Positions 1 to 9,479 of a stretch of 22,033 nt of DNA are shown piece after piece. The stretch is from Sphacelaria rigidula (taxonomy: Eukaryota > Phaeophyceae > Sphacelariales). The notes beneath the pieces were generated by a model. It was not told the DNA's origin, searched no databases, and saw only the letters and a list, made by a program, of their open reading frames with translations. The DNA lies in NCBI GenBank assembly GCA_964200075.2, contig CAXNAA020000364.1, positions 1 to 22,033 of the forward strand, in the 5' to 3' direction. The translations under genes were made by a program, and so were the position numbers. Numbering within the stretch: position 1 is the first letter of the stretch; each line of letters starts with the position of its first letter.

Positions 1-4
1 CTCA

Positions 5-57
5 GCCAGTACAAGTAGTACTGCCAGTACAGGAATACTGCCAGTAGATACTGGTCC
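5..57. repeat. Short imperfect direct repeat, about 17-18 bp period
   Basis: GCCAGTA recurs at 5, 23 and 40, and the 11-mer TACTGCCAGTA occurs at 19-29 and again at 36-46. This is a small degenerate minisatellite of about three units at the edge of the window. It may extend to the left beyond what is given. No function is implied. Confidence 0.6.
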
Positions 58-171
58 AGGACCCAACCCTAAAAATTGAAAATTGAAGGTTGGCAACAAA
101 AAGATGAAACGAAAAGAGGATATATGAATATGATACGGTCAAAAACGAATGAATGATACACGGTAGAGAAA

Positions 172-595
172 GAAACGTTACACAGGCAGATAACGCGCCT
201 ACGCTCAAACATACGACGGGCCACCGTCAGGGTCACGTACACGATGACGTCACGCGTTACATGATACGTTACAAGGCCTCGAACACTGGTGAATGAGCCG
301 CGGCATGCACAGAATGAAACGTTACGTTCGAACGTTACACGTGTCAACGCAACGTTATACTAGACGTCACAAGTTACATGAAACGTCTCATATGGCGTTA
401 CATGTAACGTAACGCAAGGTTGACTTTTTTTTACGTGATGAACGTAACGTGAACATAACGTCAAATTTTCAAATGAAACGTTAACGTAACGTTAATCTTT
501 TTGCACGTCACATACTTCACGTAACGTGAACGTTAAAAACAAATTACGTGATGAACGTCACGTGAACGTGAACGTGTAACATGTATATCCCTTAT
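172..595. repeat. ACGT-saturated segment, probable right part of a fold-back element
   Basis: I count about 28 copies of the palindromic tetramer ACGT in roughly 400 bp, mostly in contexts such as AACGTTAC, AACGTGA and CACGTG; fewer than two would be expected by chance. The right end, close to GTATATCCCTTA at about 588-597, matches the right end of the complete fold-back element at 2945-3363, which also ends GTATATCCCT. I infer that this is a related copy. Its left end is not clear; it may lie near 114 (a degraded GGATATATG) or outside the window. Both strands are full of stop codons, so it is not coding. Confidence 0.6.
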
Positions 596-599
596 TATT

Positions 600-1826
600 T
601 TCTATACAAAAGTCATGTATTTCTGTAGAGTCGGTACACCGCCCTCAACACGTCGGGTGATGGAATCGTGGTCCAACGCACATGGGAAGAATACACTAAA
701 TCATATGAGTGAATTACCGGACAGCTCCAACCCTACTTCCCTTTAACGCCAACGGGGGATGTGAATGAGAATATTCATGTACACCCCCCATTGTACATCA
801 CTGTGGACCAGGCACGCGGTGTGTGGGTATGGATATTGAACCCCCACGGGAACTTCTTCGACCCGCGGCAATCCTGAAGAAAGATCTTCCGAATTTTTAT
901 ACAAAAGTTTCTGTGCAGTCTAGTTCCGAGGTGAGGATCACGGACGTGCCCTCTTTCTTTCGTTCTCAGATCACTGAAAGTTACAGCAGTGCATGTTTCT
1001 CCGATGGAGTGGTTTTTCTCCACCTCACGAGAAATGTTGTTTCTCGAATACCGCGAACGATTTCGAATCTGTCCAGGAAGACTTTTCAGAAATAAAGTTT
1101 CTCGAAACCATGAACACGTTGGCAAATACTATTGTCGGGTGGTTGTATAGCCGCGGTCAATCATGGAGGAAAGTGATCTGGGAATGTGATTTTCTCGTCT
1201 CGAGAAAACGATCTATCGACCACCTCGCAAAACGCCTTTCGGTCGTTCGTGAGCTCGAGGATCTCGAGGGTTAAGTTGTGGGCGATGGGAGCAACAGTTC
1301 AAACCCTGTAGTACCTTTCGTTATATGGTGTGCTCATGCTTCGCTCCATTGTTCTCTGTACCTCCGTGTTGTTCTCTTGCGTACGTTCCGTTTTCGTCGT
1401 TGCGAACAGGAGATACCCGCCGCGCACCGCACCGCTGGAGCACCCCGCTGCATCAGCGCCCGCAGCAGCAGTGGCAACAGAAACCACATTCGAGCCGTCC
1501 GGCGATGCTGTTGTTCATCACTCAAAATTGAACAAGTTCTCGAGGGGTACTCTTTGTGTGGCGGAGCATATTGACGGGTGGGTGCCGTGCATAGATGACC
1601 AGGAAAACGAAAAAAAAGTCCGATTCTATGTGCAGAGCTAGTGCGGAAGGGTGGTGAATCGATCCTCCACGGGCATTTTGGGACCATTTCCCTTGTACAG
1701 CAGTAGTATCTATCCACCAGGTGTATAGGCCTCCAGCCGAATCCACGCCGTTCCCGGTCGCTTTTCCTCCATTTCTGATGCATATTGTAGATGTTTTCCC
1801 CCCCATTCTTTTCGCCTTCATTTCTT
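600..1826. other. No recognisable gene
   Basis: Only short open frames occur here, none with a recognisable domain. A small perfect hairpin, ATGTACA/TGTACAT, lies at 777-798 with a C-rich loop. GTTTCTCGAA-like words recur between about 1010 and 1110. The opposed frames at about 1334-1849 (minus) and 1278-1641 (plus) are of a length seen by chance and show no motif. I see nothing else that I can support. Confidence 0.5.
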
Positions 1827-2329
1827 AGGCCGCTCCTTATAGCAGACAAAAATATGAATATGGAAAGGTGCCTTTTGGAGCTTCTAAGTCGTTTTACGCC
1901 CTAAAAGAGAGCTAGGCGGATTTTGACACCTTGGAATGCCTTACTAAACTCGTTGAGACGGTTTCAGTACACCTGTGCGTTTTTCCGGTGGCAGCATTTT
2001 TTTTCTTGCCCACACTTGCATTTTTCTCGGAGATTGCTCATTTTTCTTCGGAAGCCGGTCAACCGCAGAAAAATTTCGCGAATTTATGTGGACTTGATTG
2101 ATCTCCGAGAAAAATGAGCGATCTCCGAGAAAAATGCAAGTCTCGGCAAGAAAAAAACTGCCGCCACCGGAAAAACGCACAGGTGTGCTCAAACCGTCTC
2201 AATGAGTACAGCAAGGCATTCCAAGGTGTCAAAATCCGCCTAGCTCTCCTTTACGGCGCGAAACGACTTCGAAGCTCCAAAAAGGCGCTTTTCCAGGTTT
2301 GTGTTTTTGCCTGCTATAAGGAGCGGCCT
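1827..2329. mobile_element. Fold-back (MITE-like) element A, about 500 bp, long terminal inverted repeats
   Basis: The segment opens with AGGCCGCTCCTTATAGCAG and closes with its reverse complement, CTGCTATAAGGAGCGGCCT. Complementarity continues inward through both arms for about 225 bp each, with roughly 85-90% identity by eye, to a spacer near 2055-2100. Blocks such as GACACCTTGGAATGCCTT (left) and AAGGCATTCCAAGGTGTC (right) match exactly. The right inner arm holds a 17-bp direct repeat, GATCTCCGAGAAAAATG, at 2100-2116 and 2120-2136. No transposase frame and no clear target-site duplication are visible. It is best read as a non-autonomous DNA element whose RNA would form a long hairpin. Confidence 0.85.
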
Positions 2330-2769
2330 CAGCGGCGCTTTTTGAGTGAAAAATTGATATTTCTCTTGGCTCGTATCGAAGTTTCTCAGCTCAATATTTA
2401 GAATTGTGATTTGAAATTGAGTATGGAGAACTGCAAGAGCATACTGAAAGCAAGGAGAAGTGGGCCTTCATTTTTTTATTGGTGAGTTAAGGATGTTCTC
2501 GTGGAAATGGTCTTCACAAAACTAAAACGCCCTTATCTCATGAAAAAAAGAAGTCGGCATGTCCCTCTTATATTTATATATTATGCCCCGGCGATCACCC
2601 ACACAAAATTTCGAGCACAACCAAAATTGGGCTGGTAAATGGCCTGCAAAATACTGTTTCGAATTTCCACCGACAAATATTGACCTCACCCGTTCTAACC
2701 TCAATTTTGAGAGTTAGACTTTCAACTTTGAGCTGGAGAGTGAAGAGGACATATTAAAAAACGACGATC
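2330..2769. other. No recognisable gene
   Basis: This is AT-rich sequence without a usable reading frame. A roughly 22-bp block at 2700-2721 (CTCAATTTTGAGAGTT core) has an inverted partner at 3374-3398, flanking the next two fold-back elements. Its meaning is unclear. Confidence 0.4.
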
Positions 2770-2887
2770 TTGGGGGCCAAAATGTTTCGTTTTTCATGAT
2801 TTACGCATGTTATACCGAAAACTGTACTTGTACAGTTGCCCTTTGTTAAGATGAGAAGAAAAGAAGAAATGTAAATTTTGGCCCCAA
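2770..2887. repeat. Small fold-back repeat, about 118 bp
   Basis: TTGGGGGCCAAAATGT at 2770-2785 is nearly complementary to GTAAATTTTGGCCCCAA at 2871-2887. Between them lies a perfect hairpin, ACTGTAC-TT-GTACAGT, at 2821-2836. There is no coding potential. This may be a tiny MITE; the (AT)n tract begins exactly at its right edge. Confidence 0.6.
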
Positions 2888-2908
2888 TATATATATATAT
2901 ATATATAT
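2887..2908. repeat. (AT)11 microsatellite
   Basis: An uninterrupted alternating AT tract directly abuts the right arm of the small fold-back repeat. Simple AT runs are common next to MITEs, because the elements often insert into TA-rich sites. Confidence 0.95.
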
Positions 2909-2944
2909 TCATTATCCATTGTTCATTCTCCATACCAAACTTTC

Positions 2945-3363
2945 AGGGATATACACGTTACACGTGAAGTTTTTACGTGACATATTCGAAAAAACGTAAC
3001 TTTGGGTCATATAACGCTACGTGAGGTTTGATTTTTTGGACGAGACAAATGTAACGTAACGTGATATAACGTGCGGTCCTTTGTATGAACCCCAGCATAG
3101 CATTTCACTTTCCAAATGTGACGAATATTCTGCTTGTTTTCGTGGATATGCAACGTGTAACGTGCCACGTAAAAGTTCACAAAAAACAGCCTTTTTTTAC
3201 ATCTGGAAAATCCCAAGAGACACTACTTCAAGGTCAACACGTTACATCACGTTACGTTACATGTGTCCCGTCCAAAAATTCAAACTCTACGTAGCGTTAA
3301 ATGACCCAAAGTTAAGTTTTTTCGTTTTTTCAAATGTGTCACGTGTGTAGCGTGTATATCCCT
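2945..3363. mobile_element. Fold-back (MITE-like) element B, about 419 bp, ACGT-rich
   Basis: The left end reads AGGGATATACACGTTACACG and the right end, on the complementary strand, AGGGATATACACGCTACACA. Inverted complementarity runs for about 125 bp per arm (2945-3070 and 3240-3363), with shared internal blocks such as ACTTTGGGTCAT and AACGTAACGTGAT. The roughly 170-bp centre (3071-3239) has no transposase frame. I count about 16 ACGT tetramers. The flanks (CTTTC to the left, AAAAT to the right) give no obvious target duplication. Open frames on the two strands are by-products of the inverted repeat. Confidence 0.85.
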
Positions 3364-4879
3364 AAAATGTTTTAAGTTCAACTCTCAAAATAATTGAGAT
3401 GAGAACAAGCCTTCAACCTGCAGAACCGCTTGTAGGCTGACCCAGCCGTATATTTCAACGTCTGTCCTGCTTCGAGACGCTTGATTACTTTGATGCACCT
3501 CTAACACAACAAACCACAGCCCAACAACGGCGCTGAATCAGCAGCTTCGACCCTCAGAACATCCATCGTCCCCTAAACCTGAGTCAAGCGGCAAGCCGCC
3601 GATCGCCAAAACATATTCTCGCGCCACGCCCCGAAAGACAAAATCTCTTTGACTCCCCTGTGTCCACATCACCCTCCCCTCTCCTCCCCCCGCCCGCCCC
3701 CTGTGAGTCTCTTTGTGCATCACCAGCGAGGAGAGATTCGTAACGGTAATCCTTTTCTACAGCTGGAGATCGGGACGTTTTTTGCACATATTTTCATACG
3801 TTTCGTGCGTGTGTTGGGCCCCCGAGCGAGCACCCCTCGCAGAAGATTTGTCTGCAAGCTTTTTTAACTCTGCTCGCTGGTCGCCTTCCATTTCCTAGGC
3901 TTTTGACGTGCCCGCTCAACGTCGGAGACTGTTCGTTTGTAGCATTGATCAGGCCCAATATTTCAGCCCGGAACCCCTTGCTTAGTAAGTATACAGTGTC
4001 ATCTCTTGGTGTCGCCAATGTGGAAAATGATGAACCCTCGATAGAAACTTGTGGAAATTTTCTCCTTCTCTGTGTCAGCATTCCGCGTGGGCCCGCTTTT
4101 CCGATTTTAGAGCCATACACTTTTGGTCAATGCTCACTTACTTGTCGAAAATCAATCGGGAGGGCATAGCGGTGTTCGTTTTCGTTCATGAAAGAAGTGC
4201 GAACTCGCCCACGATCTGGTTTACGGGGTTGGAGCGCCGCAAACTTGCGGCAGCAAGCACCACGTTTTCTTGTCATAATTGTCATATCTTTAGCGCGCAG
4301 CTGCCTCCAACCAAAGAGTCATTAAGGATGACCTACGGTGCAGTGTGGTACAGCAATGTGTCATTGCTGGAGAAGCGACGATATGAATGTTGTCATGACG
4401 TGACGATCGACGATGTCTTGAGTGCCCAATGCAAGGTGAATGCTGATGTGCATTCGAGTTTGCTTGACAGTTGTTTTTACCGTGTTGAAATTGCATCGTC
4501 GCACTGCGATTTCCGACATTGCTGCTTGGGGGAAAGCGCTATCGACAGCGCAGTGGCGTGACAACGCTCTGTTGCAATGCCTCGCCGCGAAGCTTCTAGT
4601 CGCCAACCCGTATGTGTGTGTACTGTTGTGGTAGTCTTTCCCACAGCAACGGTGTTGGTGCTTTTGTGGAATACGTGTCCATGTGCGTGAAGGATGAAAT
4701 AAAGAGGTCAACAAAGTGCGATAACCTCGGCTGCTCGATCCGCTCCCTGCCGCGCTCTCATAGTTCACGGCGAAAAGCATCCTCTCTTTGGGTCATATCG
4801 ACCACTGTCGCCTGTTTCATCACGTTGGTTTCTTCGCTCCACTCGTGAATCTGGAATGCCTGTTTCAAAGTTTTCTCAG
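3364..4879. other. No recognisable gene; C-rich tract at 3672-3701
   Basis: The region holds overlapping open frames on both strands. The longest, about 170 codons at 4049-4561 on the plus strand, has no ATG at its beginning and no motif that I recognise. A pyrimidine tract at 3672-3701 has four or more runs of at least three C, a G-quadruplex-type pattern on the minus strand. The 3' part of the DIRS-like relic to the right may extend a little below 4880, but I could not find its remaining recombinase motifs. Confidence 0.4.
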
Positions 4880-5059
4880 CAGGCATACATGCATAGCGAA
4901 TGCGCAGATGCGAGCAAAAATGCACCAAAGGGTGGCAAAGTCTGAACCCTCTGGAGGCGTTTAATTCCTTTGGAGGCTGGGAAAGTTGACCGGAACGAAG
5001 TATTTTCGGGGGTAGCCGAATGGCCGCGTGTGGTGCCTTGGCTGCGAGGTGATACGTGG

Positions 5060-5620
5060 TCCGCTGCTTGCCACTCAAAGAGCTTGTGCAACTGCGCCAT
5101 CGTCTCCTGATGTAGAGCTCAAGTCCTTGTGGATCGTGCCATTACTGTATGCAAGTGATTCTGACGCTCGGCACGAAGAGAAATAGGAAATGCACGATGA
5201 TAGCCAGAGCGCGTCATCTCCATGGTCCCATGAGGTGATTAAACTGAGCTCCCACCCCAGCATGACCCAAGTCAAAGAGTGTCGAATACGCGGTCCGTCT
5301 TCTTTTCACGCACTTTGCCTGCTTAAACCAGCCTTGACTGTCCACAAGTTTTTGTGTGTTCGTGGACGCTCAGAGACAACTAGTGTATTACAATATTGTG
5401 TAGCCGACAATATGCCTATTGTCGGGGCAACTTGTTCCTCTTGGAGAAGAGCAAATATGCCATAAATTTCGCTAACTCCCGAGTCATGACATCTTCTCCT
5501 CTAGCTGGATCTGAATATACCTCCCTACCGACGCCGTCTCGTCTGAATCGCCTCCATGAATTCAAGCCCCACTATAAGTGGCCGAAATCGATAGCGCAAC
5601 TCCGACGCGTGCGAGAATGT
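5060..5620 (-). pseudogene. Tyrosine recombinase of a DIRS-like retroelement (degenerate)
   Basis: This would catalyse integration of the circular cDNA by site-specific strand exchange. On the minus strand, the N-terminal core-binding part reads VALSISATYSGA, a TGA at 5562-5564, then in another frame SWRRFRRD and ELAKFMAYLLFSKRNKLP, ending at a TAG at 5416-5418. In a third frame (5422-5075) follow TIGILSATQYCNTLVVSE, a TGA at 5306-5308, then RIRHSLTWVML and, at the start of the catalytic domain, ALWLSSCISYFSSCRASESL and NGTIHKDL. The Arg of the C-R-A-S-E block corresponds to the first catalytic Arg of the family. The later H-x-x-R and Tyr motifs were not found. Two frameshifts and several stops make it a clear pseudogene. 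Confidence 0.72.
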
Positions 5621-5689
5621 CCTCGAGGCCTCGGAACAAGTTGTCACCCTCCTCGCCCAAACTCGCCACCTGCTACGATAGAAAGGAGT

Positions 5690-6123
5690 GTATGGCGTGC
5701 AATTACGCTGCAGCGAGATTTTCCCGATAATGTTTTCAACACCTGCGATTTAGTATGCCTTGTGACACCACCTGTCCCTCAGTTCAAGTATCCCAAGCAA
5801 ACGCATCAAAGGTGCCGCTCTTGGATCCCGGGCGCTGCCACAGCGGTTGACCCACGCGACAGCGGCTGCATTATCTCTCTTCAACTGTACCGGACCGTTT
5901 TCCGCTCGGGACAAAAATCGCCCGCGAATACGATCGCCGTCCAAGCTGACATTGCCATTCCCAACAGTTCCAGTAAATCGATATCAACTGCGCTATTCTG
6001 GGTGCATTGCCGGTTTGCTCACGTGCATGTGTACTTGTCGAGTGCTCGGCGATACTGCCACCAGACGGCGAGCTCGGGGCAATACTCGCCTACTGCCGGC
6101 AGAGATGCGTCCAAGACCCAGTG
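5690..6123 (-). pseudogene. RNase H domain of a DIRS-like retroelement (degenerate)
   Basis: RNase H would degrade the RNA strand of the RNA/DNA hybrid during reverse transcription. Read on the minus strand, the first segment (6123 downward) starts HWVLDASLPAVGEYCPEL and continues to DIDLLELLGMAMSAW. After a frameshift near 5900-5940 the frame at 5944-5750 gives LKRDNAAAVAWVNRCGSARD, then ILELRDRWCHKAY, a TAA stop at 5750-5752, and IAGVEN beyond it. These match the order expected for a retroelement RNase H: first Asp in W-x-x-DAS, Glu in the LELLGM helix, second Asp in RDN-x-AAV, and a final H-x-x-GVEN-like strand. All three acidic residues remain. A TGA at 6019-6021 and the frameshift break the frame. 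The assignment rests on my recognition of the motif series, not on a search. Confidence 0.72.
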
Positions 6124-6830
6124 CCTTGTTACAGGCCGTGGGATATGACTGATTGTTGGTGAATGAATGCATTATGCTGCTGGCTGAAAACACCAAACGA
6201 ACCTCCACTACTGTACTGTAAATCCCATCAACATTATCGGGACAGCTGTATCTTCCCTTTCTCCGGCGACCAGAACAACCATTTATATCCGATTATGCAT
6301 AATCCGATCCGTACTCTACTATAATCCGGCCGTTCACGGCCGCATATGGTAACAATTCGTCCCTATCCACAAAACCTCAGATCCCGCTACGCTTTGATAC
6401 TCCGCGTACTTCCAACAGGCTTCCGGGTGACGTCATCTTGACACTTTTTCTTCTGCTGGTGCACCTGACGGACAAGTCGCTGCTTCATGACCACATGGTG
6501 GCGGAATTCCGAAAATAAACGCCGATGGGACAGCGTGTATCGCCTCATGGGTGAAACAACTGCGGGCAAAATATTCTTCAGAACACACTAAGCCCTCAGG
6601 AACACTGCTGAAGATGGATCGTGTCACAACTCGTGTGAGTGCTCAGTGGAAATCCTGCGACGTTGCAAACGGGGTGGAAATGGTGGTGAATGTTCGAACG
6701 AGTCATAGCCCGGTTTATCGACCACACGGATGCGGCTGATTGCTCATCGGAGTGAGGGAAGGAGTAGCGCCTCAGGGAGCAAAGAGGACAGGGGTGAGGA
6801 AGGAAAAGTGAAGGCCTAGCACACAGTAAG
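6124..6830 (-). other. Probable upstream remnant of the DIRS-like element, not resolved
   Basis: On the minus strand the reverse transcriptase would be expected here. Short open frames exist at 6387-6569 and 6433-6627, but I see no reverse-transcriptase motif such as Y-x-D-D, so I do not claim a domain. Nothing else is recognisable in this interval. Confidence 0.25.
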
Positions 6831-6928
6831 GTTCACCTCCGGTCACGGAGTTGCCAAAGGTGATGTGCCGTAGACCGCCCTCGGAGCAAATGAAAATACC
6901 CTGAAGTCTCTGTAACCGTCATGATATG
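6831..6928. repeat. Dispersed repeat, copy 1 (partner at 8507-8620)
   Basis: Blocks TCCGGTCACG, CCAAAGGTGA, TAGACCG, CTCGGA, GAAGTCTC and ACCGTCATG appear in the same order and spacing at 8507-8620, in the same orientation. The second copy carries a short insertion before the GAAGTCTC block. The two copies lie about 1.7 kb apart. They could be remnants of the same element type flanking 6929-8506, but I see no other sign that they are LTRs. Confidence 0.65.
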
Positions 6929-8340
6929 AGCTATCGTGTCCTGTGCATGATTGTGAAGGTTCGACTTCTACAACAAGCTTATCTACCAATGTATTCCCTA
7001 TTTCGAGAGCATACAGCGTCGCATCACTTCGGGTGCTTCCTTTGTTGCTCCTAGGCTGAACGTACCACCAGGGTGCGCATGCCGCTGATGCTGTTATCGA
7101 TGTATGCTCAAGAGGCATGATTTGACGGCGACAGAAAGTCTTGGTTTTGCCCAACATCAACAAAAACTACCTCAACCCTAGGAGCATATTAAAGGATTTT
7201 TTTTCACGTCCTTACTTTCTAGTGCCTCCATGTGTGGGCACAGGAGGAAACCCTCACCTACGAGAATCTCTTTCAAGATGGGAACGGCAGCCGATATGGC
7301 GACATCTCCGCCAAGCTGCAGCAACGAACGAAAAACGCCATGTAAAAGAACGCCATGGCATCATTACTGCCGGGCTCCAGTTCCAAAGGCAGCGCACAAT
7401 TATGCTTTAGATCCATGTTTTCTTTAAGCGCAGGATAGATAGCACCGCTGCTGCATCGGTAGGAGAGATGGTAGCGCCCACAAGTAGGCTGTTTATCGAG
7501 TTGGAGCTGATCATCCAGTAGATATAGTAATCAATCCCAAAAGGCATTGAGTGGAACTCCTGTCGTATTGCCTGGCTACTTGAGCGTTGTTAACTGTTAC
7601 TCTGTAAAGGGTTCACATCTTTCCTACTTGGATAGGGTCTGTTCCCACTCCTTTGGTGTAGGTGGGGGTTTTGTGTTGCCAGTGATCCAGGAAGTTATTG
7701 GGTAGTAAAATTCGAATAAGAAAATCAGAGCTTCCGTCGACGTTGATTTCTGCAAAGTTATGGCCTTCTTTAGCCTGGGCAAAGTATTTCTTCATGGCTT
7801 GCAGTTCTTCCTAAAGGGCTTGCCTATTCTCCTTATAAGGGGTGGCCGTGAAGGTGATGTATTTTATGCTTCACTTTCCTCTACCCAATAGGTGCTTTCG
7901 TACGCTACGAGATAGTGACTGCAACAACAGAAGCATTCTGTATGGATGACATAGAACACCCCTCCGACGAAAATTCATCGGACATCCCCCACCACATCCG
8001 CCGCGTTGAAGCGTGGTAGAACTTGCGTTGCGCCCTCAGGGGCAAATGGGTGGAGCCCTGGCTTAGTAGTTTCCCTTCGTACGTGGTGCGTTCTACGGAA
8101 CCTTCTCCCAGCAAACTGTTCGCCAATATTCGATTTACGCCGCCCTTTCGGCTGCATTTCGTCGAAATCCGTTGATTGGGCGGCATGGTTCGCCAAGTCA
8201 AGGAAACTGGTATCCAGGACCCAAGCAACATGCCAGCTGAGCGTGTGGTGCAAGTTCTGCAACGATTAACGCGGTGGAAGAGCTAGGAAGTGCCATGGAT
8301 CTATAGCTCATTGTAGCAATCACACGGACACGACCGAGAT
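6929..8340. other. Unassigned, with coding-like but broken frames
   Basis: Two stretches look more protein-like than chance. On the minus strand, 7613-7795 (60 codons) includes DFLIRILLPNNFLDHW and the frame continues upstream across stops. On the plus strand, 7858-8286 is one frame of about 143 codons interrupted only by a TAG at 8017-8019 and a TGA at 8173-8175; it overlaps an antisense open frame of 108 codons at 7905-8231. I do not recognise either. They may be debris of a transposon lying between the dispersed repeats at 6831 and 8507. No function is proposed. Confidence 0.3.
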
Positions 8341-8460
8341 AGCTGATCGGAAATGAAGGGTAGGTATCGTATTACCTCTTCGCCTTATGAGAAAAAATAA
8401 AGCCGATCGGAGATGAAGGGTAGGCATTGCATTACCTCTTCGCCTTATGAAAAAAAATAG
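8341..8460. repeat. 60-bp tandem duplication, two copies
   Basis: 8341-8400 and 8401-8460 align without gaps over exactly 60 bp with seven differences (about 88% identity). All seven differences are transitions. Both units share ATTACCTCTTCGCCTTATGA followed by an A-rich end. It lies directly before the second copy of the dispersed repeat. Confidence 0.95.
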
Positions 8461-8506
8461 GGCGAATGTGACGTGAAGAGAGTGAATACCTACGCACGTG
8501 GTGCAG

Positions 8507-8620
8507 TCCACGTCCGGTCACGCAGTGACCAAAGGTGACATGCCACAGACCGTTCTCGGAATACCCGATCAAGGTAGATAATGTTGCAACAACCCGAAGT
8601 CTCCGTGACCGTCATGGCAC
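8507..8620. repeat. Dispersed repeat, copy 2 (partner at 6831-6928)
   Basis: Shares in order CGTCCGGTCACG, CCAAAGGTGA, AGACCG, CTCGGA, GAAGTCTC and ACCGTCATG with the first copy. A segment near 8561-8594 is absent from copy 1. Confidence 0.65.
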
Positions 8621-8823
8621 GACATTCTACGAGCTGGGCCGGCGAAGGCTCCTCTTATACAGCCCATCGGGCATCAGCGGATAATTTTTTCAATTTTCGA
8701 GGTAAAGCATTAACAACATATATAGCGACAAAACATAGGGTACCCTCTGTCTGGAATCAGAACTGTTTTTATTTCAAACACCATCTCTGGTCGATGTAAG
8801 TTTTTGGACAGTTTCCAGCCCCC

Positions 8824-8928
8824 TCAACTCTTAGACGACGACAGTATGTCATCTGTTGGATCGGCATCAACTTCCTTGAAAAAGGTAGGCGTGGTCCAGA
8901 TGGACTACCCTCGCGGTCTAAGGGTTAA
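8824..8928. mobile_element. TTAA-ended palindromic MITE, copy 1
   Basis: The right end reads CTACCCTCGCGGTCTAAGGGTTAA (two parts: CTACCCTCGCGGT and CTAAGGGTTAA). The left end, TCAACTCTTAGACGACGAC, is its degraded reverse complement. Inside the left half lies GTTGGATCGGCATCA, the signature word of this family. The element is about 105 bp, nearly a palindrome, with no coding capacity. The TTAA end next to a run of three G/C resembles piggyBac-type termini, whose target is TTAA. Confidence 0.65.
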
Positions 8929-9029
8929 TTAAGTAGTACCAGTATAAAAAAAGGATAATTGATCCCAAGCCAAGGGTAAGCCCTCGTTTTTTTTATCTGG
9001 TGTGAACGTTTCAAGGGTCGGACGAAGAA
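8929..9029. other. Spacer between TTAA element and Foldback-like arm
   Basis: About 100 bp with T-rich and A-rich runs; nothing recognisable. Confidence 0.4.
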
Positions 9030-9189
9030 GAGTTCATACGGGTTGACTCCTCATGCGTGTTGTGTATGATTCATGTGCCAGGGGGTAATTGTGTGAGTCA
9101 CGGATGAGAAAATTGTACGCTCGAGGTAGTACCGCATGTATACAAACGGGATGCTGTGCGTTCCAAGCAGTGCCACACGAATGAGGAAT

Positions 9190-9395
9190 GCAAAACATGT
9201 ACGAATGACTGGTGGTGAAGGTGTCAATTTCATTCATTTCGCACGAATCGCGAGTGGGATCAATGTACACACGAATCATGCCGTACGAATAGCAGGTGGG
9301 GAACATGTGCATGTGATTCACGCCGTCTGAGTGGCAGGTGATGAACATGTACGTTCGATTCATGGCACATGAATCACTGGTAGGAAGCGAGAACG
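9190..9395. repeat. ~42-bp tandem unit array in the left arm, inverted orientation
   Basis: About five degenerate units follow the pattern GAACATGTACGT-(GATTCATGCCGCATGAAT)-GGTGG, the reverse complement of the right-arm unit. The unit GATTCATGGCACATGAATC near 9357-9375 shows the internal palindrome best. Open frames across it arise because the period is near a multiple of three. Confidence 0.7.
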
Positions 9396-9479
9396 AATTG
9401 CGGCTTCCATTCAGCACCGAGCGTACGATGCGATTCCTGCAAACAACCGAGCACTTACTCTACCGATAATTAGCGTCCT

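Larger units (their letters stand above)
4880..6123 (-). mobile_element. DIRS/Ngaro-like tyrosine-recombinase retroelement relic
   Basis: On the minus strand, an RNase H segment (about 6123-5690) is followed by a tyrosine recombinase segment (about 5620-5060). That is the gene order RT-RNase H-YR of DIRS-type retrotransposons, which integrate with a tyrosine recombinase instead of an integrase. The sequence is broken by several in-frame stops and at least three frameshifts. I could not recognise the reverse transcriptase proper upstream (above 6123), nor the C-terminal catalytic His/Arg/Tyr box of the recombinase downstream (below about 4900). This copy is therefore truncated at both ends and certainly dead. 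No split direct repeats or inverted terminal repeats of the element were identified. Confidence 0.7.

Noticed and set aside
5396-6148. The longest open frame, 250 codons on the plus strand, as a gene
   Set aside because: It starts with TTG, not ATG, shows no domain, and lies antisense to recognisable RNase H and tyrosine-recombinase remnants on the minus strand. It is a shadow of that relic.
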